This document shows, piece after piece, positions 51,001 to 63,953 of a DNA stretch of 64,000 nt. The stretch is taken from NCBI GenBank assembly GCA_905250075.1, contig CAJNOP010000026.1:1348419-1412418 (forward strand). The letters run 5' to 3'. The DNA comes from Rotaria sp. Silwood1 (taxonomy: Eukaryota; Rotifera; Eurotatoria; Philodinida; Philodinidae). Below the pieces are notes generated by a model. That model made no database searches. It was not told the origin of the DNA and worked only from the letters and a program-made list of their open reading frames with translations. Made by a program: the position numbers and the translations under genes. Positions within the stretch are counted from its first letter, which is position 1. Every line of letters starts with the position of its first letter.

Positions 51001-52120
51001 TCACTCTGACTCAGACACTACTAACTAATATAATTTGTCATTCTTCTACCTTAGACAAAATATATTTTTAGTCAAAATATTAAGAACAAAGTATTTTTTC
51101 TTTTAAATGCAGCTCCTGACATCTCTAATGTGTACTCTGAGAAATCAAAGAAAATTAGTTATTGAAAACAAAATCTGAGAACAATTATCTAAATCAAATA
51201 AAAGTATGTTTTCACCAGATCATTTCTTGTATTCATAAAATCTAGAAAAGTACTAGACATCGAGTTATAGGTCCAATACAATCGATGCAATATGTTGCAC
51301 ATTAGATTTGGAAATATATAATTAAAAACGAAGCAAAAAAAGGGGACATCTGTCGCGTCGTCTCATAAGTTTTCTCATTTTATGTGTCATGAAGAATCTA
51401 ATATTTCATTTTAACACCATCCAGGTACATTTTCTGTGTATATTTTATTTATATCACAGTGAATATTCATGATTAAATTAATTCAATAGTATACCTAGAT
51501 AGATAAAAAACCACAAACAACTAATTTTTTCAATAAAATTAAAAAGTTTAATTATCATTTTTTTCCTTTTGTATAATCTTAACTGATTAAAAATTGTTTG
51601 CAAATTTTACTTCTATAGTAATTTTTCTGATGCATGATAAACATTCAAGTTTGATTTCAAAGATTAAAACGTTATTTTTTTAACAATTTAGAAAAAAAAA
51701 CACTTGACATTTGGCTTGATGATAAAATAGAATGGATTAAAGTTTCTAATGTATTCATTGCAAAATATTGTTCATTGTGATTAAACTAGAATATTTTCAC
51801 GTTGTAAAGAAAAATCTTCTATTTACATACTTTTTATAATAGTGACAAATATTCATGTGAAAAACGAATATTTTTCTTTAATTTCTGAAGCTCATTTTTT
51901 ATGGATTATAGAAGCATTATTAATTGCATGAAACCTGTAAAAAATGAAGTAGTCAATTACTATTTTCATCCATTCTATCCAACAAAATCTTATTTGTTGT
52001 TTTCTTTTCAATAGATTTACTGTTATTTGACAAAGAGTATGTTTATTTGTCTTCTTGCATATTCATTCATAGCTTCATTTTTTTTTGTTATTTTAGTATG
52101 AGAATGTGTGTTTGTCTTTG
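48100..52120 (+). pseudogene. Broken remains of an unidentified helical-repeat protein gene
   Basis: Protein-like segments occur in order on the plus strand but are interrupted by stops and frameshifts. The longest is 48635-49168 (about 175 codons). It is helical, alternates hydrophobic and polar residues (VIESLLDLSHSLRLSLKLAY, then MACLISLHLDDETSISTARL) and resembles HEAT-type repeats in character. Others are near 48218-48410, 50486-50612 (PIQNLSRILYASYTIDHNID), 51700-51770 (LDIWLDDKIEWIKVSNVFIA) and 51850-51930. None can be assigned to a named family. Splicing cannot rescue a single frame by eye, so a decayed gene is the simplest reading. An alternative is a live, poorly conserved gene with many introns. 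Confidence 0.4.
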
Positions 52121-52318
52121 CAACCAGTAAATATTGTCAAGTAGAAAAAAGTTTCTATAACTTTTCTTTTTTTTTTTTTTTTTAAAAGAAAATAAAAGAC
52201 AAGAATCAAAAGTTCTGTTCGATAGATGTGTTCGTCAAGGAGTAGAAGGAATAGAAATGTATTAAATCGCATGCTGTGTTGTAACATTTTCGCACATAAA
52301 TAAGTGAAATCAATTCAG

Positions 52319-55300
52319 ATGACTACAGTGACAGACACACCATATTTGCATCATAATCGAAGTAATGTTAAAACACCAACATCACAAGCTATTGGTGATT
52401 TAACAACATCAACTAAGGCAACAATGCCATTCAATATAAAAGATTCGCATCATAATTCATTAGTTTCATTTACACAAAATTTATCTCAGCGTATTCCAAA
52501 TCCTAAAGATAATTTTCAAAAATTTTCAACATCATTACTTAAAAATAAAGTTCTACTTGTACCAACACGTTTAGCACTTAAACGACAACGAGCATCTTTG
52601 AAACCACCCACACTGAAATGTGAACCGGTTTATTCTGAAACACTTCAAATGGAATTAGGCAATCCAGAAGAATTAACATCACATAGTGATCATGATGAGG
52701 ATGAACAGACTGCAACAACAATATCACAACATATGCATTTATCTAGAGAACATAATCGAATGCGATCAACATCAAATCAGAGTAGTCCATTGCGAGGAGA
52801 TACACCACATACTGTACCAGCTGATATTGCACTCTTGTATAGGTATGTGAAAAAATTCTTGAGAAAGTTCAACTATGATGTAATCAATAAAGAACTAGGA
52901 TATTTATAGTTTGAAGAATAATGCACTATAGTTTCAATAACGATAGATGAAATGCTGGGAATGAATTGACTGTTAAAACTTCAGAGAGATGGAAAAAGAA
53001 CATATAGTATTATCATATGAAGGAAGCATGTATTCATACGAAAAGAAAATGCATATTGAAAAATGTTCTGAACTAATCGTAATTAAAACATAAATTTACG
53101 AGACAATATTTTCAGATATTTCTTTCGGATTTCAATAAGTTTTTTGTCTGCAAATATTACATAGTATTCTAGTAAAAACGCTAAAAAGATTTGAATTACT
53201 ATTGAAATTTGTCTAAGCTATTGAGTTTTTAATATGTTTGTTTTTTGGAGACTTCACGTTTTGTGAAAAATCGTATTTTTGACTTTCGATCTAAAACTTT
53301 GCACATACGAAAAACTCAACTAGGCTAGCTTCCTTAAAAAAATTCAGAAATTTTGAACAAAACCTCTTCAACCATATTAGAATTTCAAGATATAAACCCT
53401 TTTCATGGATAGTATATACAACATACATTTTTGAAAGCTTCATATCTTGGAAAGACTTTGTTTACTTCCCAGAAAGCGTGATGATTAAAAATTTCGCAGT
53501 ATTAAGTTTTAACTCTTTGAAAAAATGATTACACGTATGAAATTGATACGTTTTTTTTCAAATCGAAAACATTTTTGAACTTGCTTAATAGTTTTACTGA
53601 AGAAAAATATCATTTTATTTTTGTATTTTTTGACAAGAAAACTAGTAAACTCCTAGTAAACCTTCGTTTGCTTTTAATATTTAACTAGTAAAATAGGAAA
53701 AACTTCTAAATATTCAACAATGTCATGTTCTTGATACTTCTTTTTTCGAATCAAGTCAAATTAGATAGGATAATTAGAATCAAGAATTGGCTGCAAACAT
53801 TAATTTTCTGATGATCTGATCAGAATAAAAGACTTCGATGGTTTGATAAGTCAATTTGAAGCGGAAGTCCAATACTGACCACTATACTACGAAAACTCTC
53901 GTATATTATTTTCAATTATCATTATAAATAGTTTTTGATGATCTAATTCAATTTTCAGCTAGTCATAAATTAACTGAGCACGATTCTCAGTTGATTAATA
54001 ACTTTTCAATCCAGTCTATGTGTATCATTTTTATGATATTTTTTAATGTGTATACTACTATGATTCCTCTCAGGAACACTAGGCAAAATGATTTTCGAGT
54101 TTCGATTTGAAACTCTGCATAGAGATAAGTCTTTGCGAAAATAGTTTATTTTGAAAACTTCATATTTTTGTTAATCTATGAAAAAACAAAAACGTTTTTT
54201 GTGTTTAAATAATAATCATCTCTAATAACTTTATTTTTGGTTTTTTCTGAAATATATTTTACAAACAATAATATAGTTACTTGTTTGTATAGCTTGTTAT
54301 ACACTTTTATAATACGAATCTAATTATTCGGCAGGAAACACATTTCTTTCTGTTCAAATTTATGTTGAATCTTAAAAAAAACCGTAAAGAATATTAAATA
54401 TGTTCGAGAATAAAGATAACTTCATTTTTGAATAAATTTTTATTTCATAGATTTTGACACGGTTTTTTTCTTACCTTTTAACTTTCTTCTTTTGAATCTA
54501 ATCGAATACAATTTCCTCATTTAAATATAAATATAAATTTTTCGAATAATACATTTTCTATACTCAAAGGATCATTGATTAAATAAAAATTCTTGTTACT
54601 AAACATGTAAAACTCGTTTACGTCAAATACAACTTTTCAACGTTACATGAAAGAAAATGATTCGTATGAAAAGTAATGACTTACATGCACATCTACTCAA
54701 ACATGTTTTTTGCTGCTAAAAATAGACATTTCTTTTTATCGATTATTATCTCTTATTTTTATTACGATTCTCTCTTAACAATACGTAACCTTGACCCACT
54801 AAAAACGTACTTTTTTTTCCAATATTTATCTTAATAGAAGACAAAAACAAAAGAAAATAATTTATTAAATTTAGAGAAAAGCCATTATTTTCTCATCCAA
54901 TTACTGGTAATTTTATTGTACGATATGCTGAAGAAAATGGAGGTCCATCACCATGTTCATATGTCTTACCACGTAAATCATGTCGAGAAAAAAATGCACC
55001 TGCTTTTTCATTTGGATCAAAATGTTCTGTTGAAAGAAGTACATTTTAATTAGAGAAAAAAAAACAATTCAATAGTTTTACTTGTTCTTATGTAGAAGGA
55101 GGCTCACGTACAGCTTGGCAAAAACAATGGTTCGCACATTCAGATCCATATACAACTAAAGTTGATTTTAATCGTGAACCTGTTTGGCCAACACCATTTC
55201 ATTATCCAGCAAAACCATCTTTAGGTGTTCAAGTAACTAAAGTTAGTTTTCCAGCATGGTCTATTGCAACACGTCTTCAAACAAATCCAACTTTAATATC

Positions 55301-55655
55301 AGAAAATAATCCCGGTCCTGATACATATGATACAATATCAGCTTTTCAAAAATTAAAAGCAAAAAATACATTTATTACATTGAAATCACGTCCAGGAGGC
55401 ACTCAATTATCGACTATACATACTTCAAGTATAATTTCTTTAGTTTTCCTTATTTTACATTCAAAATTCGGTAATTTTTTTTATATTTTATTTTTTTGTC
55501 ATGAAATAGGTAAAACTCCTGGTCCAGGTGCGCATGATAATAGAAAATTTTTATCAAATAAATATTCAGCTCCGAAACATTCATTTGGTAGACGTATGCC
55601 AACATCACTTGGTCAAGATCCTTATGTGAATACATTGCCATCAATTGAAACTTAA
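52319..55655 (+). CDS. Sperm-tail PG-rich repeat (CIMAP/ODF3-like) ciliary protein
   Basis: Four exons: 52319-52842, 54875-55038, 55096-55428 and 55510-55655; 388 aa, phases match. The C-terminal 210 residues contain short repeats of the PG-rich (SHIPPO) type: ENGGPSPCSYVLPRKS with APAFSFGSK, NNPGPDTYDTISAFQKLK with TFITLKSRPGG, and KTPGPGAHDNRKFLSNKYSA with HSFGRRMP. Such proteins line the inside or outside of ciliary doublet microtubules. The N-terminal 175 residues are polar and low in complexity. The start is the ATG at 52319, because the longer open frame begins with GTG. The first intron is 2.0 kb, but the phase match (AG|A giving Arg) and continuous sense support linking exon 1. Which paralogue (ODF3, STPG or CIMAP) is undecided. 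Confidence 0.78.
52843..54874 (+). other. 2-kb first intron of the PG-rich repeat gene
   Basis: It starts GTATGTG and ends TTTAG. There is no coding segment and no obvious inverted-repeat element in it. If exon 1 belongs to a separate gene, this would be intergenic. Confidence 0.5.
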
Positions 55656-56153
55656 TTTTCATTTTTCTTATTCGCATTTTAACTGTCGATATATTATTTT
55701 ATTTTACATGTCACTTTTAGTAAAAAAAGAAAAAGAGTAGTCCGCTTTAACTTTTTTTTCGTTTTCTTTTAGATAAAATTCGATAAACATGTATTTATAT
55801 ACATATGTTACTTCGGACAAGTTGAAAGAATCTTTGCTTATTGAGAGAAAGAAAAACGCCATGTTATATAGCGGTCATAGACAATATAGTTGAGGCTTTG
55901 GTGCCATCTGGCACTTATAATATTTGAAAATTTTATGCATATCTATCATTTGTATTGTATTTACAATAAGCAATACGATGCAAGAGTATAAAAAAAAGAC
56001 AGAGCATAAAAGAACAAACAATTGAATAATACAAAAAAAACGAAATAGAACATAGCCACCTATGCATACACATCACCTATACATTATTTACAAAGATGTG
56101 AGACAAAAATTCACTCTACTATGTTTAATAGCTAGAGAATGCTTAGAAAACAT

Positions 56154-56702
56154 TTACGATGAGCTATTTTTATCAAACATCCTTTCTTCTGGTATCAATT
56201 CGCCAACAATATATTTTTCTAAGATCATCCATGCATCTAAACTATGAGGTTTATCGGCAAATGCCATCGTAGCATCAGTGCCAGCATATTCTAACATTAT
56301 ATCGGAACCGCCTGGATGCTAAACATACATTTAAAGAAAAATTAAAAATTTGAAACATAAATCAATAAATTAATATACCTCTCGCATAAAATCTGTTACA
56401 TCATAGACAAGGTCTTTGATTACCATCCAGCAATCATTTTCCGTACAATGTGCAGATACATCTTTTAATGTATATTGTATTCTCTTAGGTAATTGAACTA
56501 CTTTGAAATTAAATAATCGATTCTGGAAATTATTAAATGCATCTATTAATAATAATAATAATAATAATAAACGATAAAGAATAATTTAATAAAATAAAGA
56601 ATAACTTACTAAGAAAATCCATTTCAATTTATAAAAAACTTTTTGAAAATTGTCTGGTTTAAGTTTATCTTTAATATATGATATGAAATAGTTCGGCATC
56701 AT
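56154..56702 (-). CDS. Soluble cytochrome b5-like haem protein
   Basis: Three exons: 56702-56610, 56522-56379 and 56318-56154; 133 aa. The cytochrome b5 fold is clear: YTLKDVSAHCTENDCWMVIK, VYDVTDFMREHPGGSDIML, EYAGTDATMAFADKPHSLDA, then ILEKYIVGELIPEE. The axial haem ligands are the histidine of HPGG and that of PHSLDA. There is no C-terminal membrane anchor, so a soluble electron-transfer role is likely rather than the ER-tethered form. The 31-residue first exon (MMPNYFISYIKDKLKP...) lies outside the haem domain and is less certain. An (AAT)n microsatellite lies in the first intron next to the acceptor. Confidence 0.9.
56545..56571. repeat. (AAT)n microsatellite in a cytochrome b5 intron
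   Basis: About nine TAA/AAT units, 22 bp upstream (in gene direction) of the exon 2 acceptor. Length changes here could move the branch-point distance. Confidence 0.85.
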
Positions 56703-59628
56703 CAGTATTTATAATATCATCGCTAATAGAAACAATAGTATGATGAAATGGATAAGAAAATAAGAAAAAAAAAGGGGGGTGTGGCCCAAGATGAATTATT
56801 TCATTGGTTGATTAGTTTCTCTTTTTTTCTCTCTCTCTCTTTCTTTCTTTATTGTATTTCATCAGAATAGTTGAAAAATAATGGATTGAAGCCAAAAAAG
56901 AAAAAAAAAATCACAAGGACAAAAACGCTTGAATATGATGATAGTTGCAGTTTTATTGTCCATTGACAAGCAGATTTGTAAAGGCAAAAGAACGCACACT
57001 AAACATACGTACGAATATATCTCTGTTAGGAGTAGGAAGATGTGTCAGTGCATAGTATATTTCTTTTTCTTTTCATTTTGATTAGCTTTGTCATAAGCGT
57101 TCGATTCTTTTTTCCTTTGTATTGAAAATTTTCTTTCTTTCCAGAAAACTCATGTCATCATGATGTTGCTATTTGTTTTCTTTTCGAGGATCTGACGAAG
57201 AAAAGGAAGTTATGGAAGCTTCGCTTATTAGTGACTCAAACGAAAACTTGTTACACACGTCAACATTGTAACTTTTGCGTATGAAGATTAAGTGATTAAT
57301 AAGGATTGATTTTTAATCGAAAAAAGAACAATTTTCGTAAAGATTATGCTTATAGGATGAATTGAAAAGCTAACGTATGATTCAATACTTATTTTATTAG
57401 AGTATTAGTGAATAATGTTTCTGTTTCTAGGGGCATTTTTATAAAACTTTACATTTGAAATACTTTGCTGTTTTCTTTTTGAATGAGTTGAATTTATTAT
57501 AACAGAAGCTATTTTCGTTACATTTATTCGACATTCTCATTGAATGCTGACGAAGCATAAAAGATATACTAAATCTATGCATCAACAGAATATTCGATGA
57601 ATTACTGACTCATATAATCATACTTAAGCATGATTCATATTCTGACAGTTGTTCGTTTTCACGATCGAATAAATGGTTACATCATTGAACACAACCGGCA
57701 GAAAATAGCTATGTTCCAACATTGATTTTTTTTCGATAGCCGGTTTTAGAGCGTAGATAGGCCTACACAAGGCTATTATCAGCATTCTATAAACAATAAT
57801 AATAATAAACCAGAAAACGAAATCACTTCTTATTGGTTTCTACTTCCTTCAAATCTTTGATTAAGACGGTAATTTTATTCATACTCTAACCATGCGAACT
57901 ACATGATAATGTTCCAATATTTAAATCTTTTCAGATGTTAATTCTTGTTTCTTACAATATCTCGAAATAGGTGTTTTTTATTGTTTAGGTTCTCTTGTCA
58001 AATTGAAATAATTTTAGTTTTGATCTTTATTGTATGAAGTAAATTACAACTAAAAATAGTATGAGTTTTATTTATTACTTTTTACAAGAGTTGAAAAGAA
58101 TACAATGATGAAGACTAAATATAGTTGAAATCAAAAAATGCTGGTTATTCAATGAAATTTTTCAGATAAGAAATGGCTAACAGTTAGAAAAGGTTAGTTT
58201 AAAATAACTCTCCAACTACTTTTTTCGACATAATAATCAAAATCATCGTTTATTAGTTACTAGAGTGAAGAAACTAATAATGAACTGTCAATAGTAGATT
58301 TAGCGAAAGACACTGAAGGTGATCGTTTCTCCTGCTGAGATATGTTTCAATTTTTTTCAGCCGAACAATGAATCAATACGACCTCTAATGGGTTTCAGAA
58401 CACATTTGATGATCATAAGCACTTTCCGCGTTTCCAAAAATTCTATAATCACTACTGTATAGTGTAATATAAACGAACGAAATAATGTTTATTTCGTCAA
58501 GATATTTATTATACATTTAATTGGTAAGAAAATAAACTGACACGATCTTTACAGAGATCTTTTAACACAATCGTTATTGAGAATAATAAATACAAAATTA
58601 TAAAATCATAGTTATATTTTGATCATATTAATGATTCAGTTTTGAAACTACTAAGTTTTATGAAACATTCAACTAAAGAATTCTTTTGATATTTGCTCTA
58701 TTTTGTATTGTAAGATTTTATTTAGAATTTGGTTTTTTCTTTGACTATTTATACATATATAAAATCATCTTAATAACATAAATCATTTCATTCTTAGATT
58801 GATTATCTAAAAAAACCTTTTATAAATAAATATACACTGTGTATTTGATATCTCTTTGAATTAAATTGACGTTTATATGAAAAATCATTTCCTCTAATGG
58901 GTGTGTCATTATCACGCCATATTTTTGTGTAATAAACCAACCATTACTCTATCGTTCTACGAAACATCCTATGTCTTTCTTTTTTTTTCTCTTTTGAATA
59001 TTAACGCGTATACCGATAGCCCCATAATACGAACTTTTTTCTTTTATCACATTGAAATTATCACTTGACACACCCCCTTGTACCCAGCACTAGAGCAACA
59101 ATTTTCTATTGCGTCTTTGCCAACGACGCAATTTAAATGATTTTCGTTATTCTTTTCATTCTGAAAAATACTTACCATTCATTCGAAAGCACTAACAACA
59201 TTCAACCTGCTGACTTTTTACACAATTGTTATTCATTATAAAATTATTTTCTACTACGTCGTTTTTTATGTTTTTTTTTTCTTCTTTGAATAGTATCAAC
59301 GTCATCATTTGTCTTCTATAGAAATCGAAACCAAAAAAAAAAACCATTTTGTTCGACGTAGAAAATACAACAAAGAAATAAAGACAGTGAACAAAAGAAA
59401 AAGCACGTATAACGATCTTTAAAAAAACACACACAATCTAGATTTCATGTGAGACAAATTAATAACAACAGTAAAACAATCGAAGATTGTTTTTTTCTTG
59501 TCTATATATGTAAATTACTAATCGAAATAAAATTTGTCGAATATGATGAATTTATCCGCTCTCGTTTCTTCGTTTTGTTTTCTACATATATAAAAAAAAT
59601 GAGGAAAAAAACAAGGAAAACTCATAAA
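56703..59628. other. Intergenic between cytochrome b5 and TIA1 genes
   Basis: 2.9 kb without recognisable genes. It includes C/T-rich tracts (56818-56850), an A/G run with GGGGGG (56770-56780) and A+T-rich sequence. The cytochrome b5 promoter should be at its left end and the TIA1 3' end at its right. Confidence 0.55.
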
Positions 59629-62600
59629 TTAACGTCGTGATGGACCCCAACCTAAAAAAAAGAAAATTAAAAAAGAAAACGTAAGTATGAACAAGAAATT
59701 TATTTGAATAATATACCCGTATTTGAAGAATACATATGAGATTGTTGTGAGTTATTATTATATTGATTAACATTAGGTCCATGATAATAGCTGCTATTAT
59801 TATTCCATCCAGTACCGTCATTCGTAGATCTATATGAATAATCAAGAGTAAACTCAAAATTAGAAGAAAACAAAATTCTAAAAGATGTTGAATAAATACA
59901 TCATTATGGTACGATGAATATTGACTCGGAAGACGTATGGCTGAGAAGAAGACATACTACACTCACACATTAATTACAGACTATCATTATAGAATAAGTT
60001 CTTGTATTTATAAAAATCAATCTGTTTTGTGAAAGCAGAAGAAAAACAAACGAACAACAGCATTACAACATTTGATTTTTTCAATGGTGTGTCTTTTATT
60101 GTAGCAAATAAGTTATGATTGTACAATAAGAATTATGTTTAACTTTGATAAACTAATATTTGATACAAATTTATCTACTTGTTTTTTTTTTTGATTCTAT
60201 GAACGAAAAAACTATTCAGAAGTCTTCACCTTAGTTTTCCACTTAAGTTGAGACAATTGAATCAAGATCAATTCAGTTGAAATAAATCTCAAAAATTCTT
60301 TTATGCAGGAAGAAAAGAAAAAATAGTAATTGTAATCATTTCATAGTTAAAGTATTTTTTTTTAATCAATAGACATTCATTTAATCTCAGTATATCTTAA
60401 AGCTTAATAGAAAAAAAATCTTGAACTTGTTATTTTTGTTTTAATAACAATCAAAACAATAGAAAAAAATTCTTATTTCTTACTGTGAATAGGAATCACG
60501 CATTGAATTCGATTGTAGACCATTGATATTATTATTATTATTCCATTGTTGAGAATTAGAATACTGTTGTTGAAGATAGTTTGATTGTTGATATGAACCA
60601 CCGTAATTATTGTAACCACTTCTGTCATTATCTTAAATTAATAAAAAAAAATTATTAAGATTACTTTTATGAAGTACAATACAAACTCATATAATTGGTA
60701 TTAGATGGTGGACCATATGAATTTTGTGAATACTAAATTAATAATATAAAATTTGATAAAATAAGTTTATTATTCGAATCCAAACATACAGAATCATATT
60801 GATTCTTATTATAACTTTGCTTGTTCGTATTACTATTGCCATAGTTTGGTGCATTATTTCGATCATTTATTGATTCATCACGTCCCCAACCACATTTAGT
60901 TGTATAACCTTGAATTTCTGAACCATGTAAATGACATATTGCTTGACAAGCACTTTCTTTTGAAGAGAATCTATTATGTAAAAAAGAAGAAAAAAATTAA
61001 TTTAAATCAATTTTTCTAAGAGCAAAAAAGTAATAATAATAAACTTACCGAATAAAAGCATATCCTTTTTCTTTAAATATACGTATTTCTTGTATATGAC
61101 CAAATGATGAAAAAATTGAACGAACTACATCTTCATTAATATCACCACAACCACCAAAATAAACCGTTGAATTTGTCTCTCCTGTTCGATTCCATACTTC
61201 ATTATAATTAAGTTTAGGTGTGGAAGATTCTTGAACCGATTGAGAACTATTTGGATCTAAATGAGAGAATTTCGTTATGAAAAGAAATACAAAGAATTCA
61301 TATGTTTTTGTATCAGTACAATTTCATAATAGACTTTGATGAAGACAAAGAATCATGACTTTTAATTCATTTTACTTTCATTAGTTTTAATGATTGTTTT
61401 ATATTTTGAAACACAATGAGTTAAAAGATGATTTACTATTGTTACCTAAGAAATGATTATGTGAAAATTTTTTTCAATGACTTTATTTCTTTAAGTTTGA
61501 TAATGATAGAAAAATAACTCTGAACTTTAATTAACTCTTTTATGCTTACTGTTTTGATAAAGATTTTTTAAAAATATATATAAATAGATCTAATTATCAA
61601 GAAGGAAATGCAGGATGATCTCTTTGAAGGACCCAATCCTCTATACAAAAGCAATGTTTTGTTTGCAATTCTTTACAGAAAAACCCGTTATTTTCTCTCA
61701 GAGAGAAACTAAATCATGTCATATCTTGAACAGTAATATATTGAAAAAAACATATTGTTAAGGCCAATGGCTAAAGTATAGTTTGATCAGCAATATATCT
61801 AATTTCATTTAATAGATACTGCAGAATATTATGTACAAAATACAACTCAATAGCTGGATGGTAATTTCAACAGTCATTTTTACTGAACATGTTTCGAACA
61901 AGTAGCCTATTAGGCATTCATTGAATATCTTATGTTAAAAACATAAATTCCCACCAGTTTCCATAAAATACTGATATTAGAATATTTTTTCTGATATGAT
62001 GCTAAGAAAGTTTCAATAGGATATCATGGGCAGTGCATGGTGAATTTTTTAGATAACGCCATAAAGTTTTAGAGAAGTGCATTTTGTTTCTGTCTACCAG
62101 TGTAAAGAGGTTGGATGAGGAGAAAAAGAACACTTCATCCGAGAAATAGCGGCGAAGTAAAAGTATTCATAGCTAATAACGAACATGCTAAAAGTTCCAG
62201 CTGAGAATATATTTTCTTGAAAAAAAACTGAAGAATGAATGGCTTCTCAATACCTCTATGGGAGACTTCCTCCATTAACTCTTTCCCATTTTATGTAGAA
62301 CGAATCGGAAGCTATACATATAAATAAAAAGAATTTCTCTGAGTATATTTAAAAAAAATAATATTTACTGATTATTATTAACAAAACATTTTAATGTTCG
62401 GTTTAATGTCATATCAATATTTATCAGAATTCAAAATAGATTTTTTTATGATAATTTCAAAATGAATCGTTACAATAATTATAGAATAAATAAAAACTTG
62501 TAATTATCTGTTCAAATTTAATAATCTCAAAGCAAAGCGGAAAACGAAAACTCACGATGATGTTCTTTTGAACAATGTAGCATGTTTTCAATATAAATTA

Positions 62601-63953
62601 GCTAATATTTTTTTTCGCATCCAGAGGGCGAAATCATTGGTTTCAGCAAGTGAATATATATTTATAATTGATGCAGATCTAGATATAGAATTTCATGAAT
62701 AATATTTATTCGAACATATTGATTTAAAATACAATTTTTTTTAAAATTTTTTCTTTTCCTTTGAAAATAAATGAACATTGAAAATCTGTAATAGTTAGAA
62801 AAATATATTTGACAGTTGAATATTTATAATGAGTATTTTAAGAAATTATCGAAGAAAATCAAATGATGATCTGAATATTTAAGTTTTCTTTAAAATAGGC
62901 TTAAACATATATTTACCTTGTTGTTCTTTAGGTATCGTATATATAAAAATTATTAGTTTTTTGATAAAATTAAAATGTCGAAATATTAGCATAAATCGAT
63001 TTTCTAATTCTTTCAATGTATATTTTTATACATACCTCGATATCGTGTATTACTGGCAGTTTCATTAGTTGGGACTTTTCTCGTGGCCCAATTTGTACGT
63101 ATCTTTCGTGTCCCAAGCCATTGACCATTCATACTAGCAATGGCTGTTTCAGCATCCTAAAAATTAAAAGATAAACTATTTTTTTAAATTCTATATTTTG
63201 ATCATTGTATCCTTACATGTTGATTAGCAAAAGCAATAAAACAATAACCTAACAAAAAAAAAAGTGAAGAGCTGAATCTTATGAATATCAATATAATATA
63301 TACCCTTCGATTTTTGTGTATCAGGAAATTTAGCAATTTTTATTTCTCTATGTAAATAGAAGAAGACATTATAAGATGGTTTGATTTAATTTCTTACGAA
63401 ATTTCTCCAAATGGTGCAAAAGCTTCATGTAATGCATTTTGATCAATTTCAGGTGCTATGTCACCAACGAATATGTGATGGTGTTCTGAACACACAATTA
63501 GAATCATGAAAAATTTGTATTTTTCATTATGAATATACTTACTACTTGTATCAACTTTTATATTTGAACTTGCTGATGTTGTTGCCCAATTTACTTTGAT
63601 TTCTTTACCCATAACTAATCGTTTATTCATAGCAAGTAGAGCATGTGCTGCTGCTTGATGTTCAGTAAATTCAATAAATGCATATGGATCACCGGTCGAC
63701 TAAAAAATAGATTGATTTAATTAATTGTCTTATCGCATACTAAAAAACATGCTTCATGAATGATTTTGCAATTTTTACAGGGTCCTATTTGTGTAAATAG
63801 GGCCATCAAGAGTTCTTCGGATACAGATGGATCGAGATTACCCACATATCTGTAATATTAAATGAAAACGGTGGTAATAAACACAATTTTTTTTTACAAT
63901 AACATTACTTACAATGTTCGAGCATTGGCAGTTTCCTCAAATGGAGAATGCAT
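59629..63953 (-). CDS. TIA1: TIA1/TIAR RNA-binding protein, three RRMs and a Q/N-rich tail
   Basis: TIA1 binds U-rich RNA, promotes U1 recruitment to weak 5' splice sites and nucleates stress granules. Thirteen exons: 63953-63913, 63849-63741, 63699-63543, 63485-63398, 63347-63304, 63248-63217, 63156-63036, 61256-61049, 60970-60790, 60732-60687, 60631-60484, 59829-59717 and 59651-59629; 436 aa, all phases match. RRM1: [38 protein letters not shown]2: [20 protein letters not shown], then [29 protein letters not shown]3: [42 protein letters not shown]. The last 120 residues are rich in Asn, Gln, Tyr, Ser and Gly, like the prion-related domain of TIA1, and end GWGPSRR. A 9-residue insert (IIHEACFLS) in RRM1 resembles the TIAR-type variable loop. 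The intron after RRM2 is 1.78 kb. Confidence 0.95.
61257..63035 (-). other. 1.78-kb intron between RRM2 and RRM3 of TIA1
   Basis: It holds no recognised gene or transposon. A possible 9-nt microexon at 62917-62925 is discussed under findings. Confidence 0.6.
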
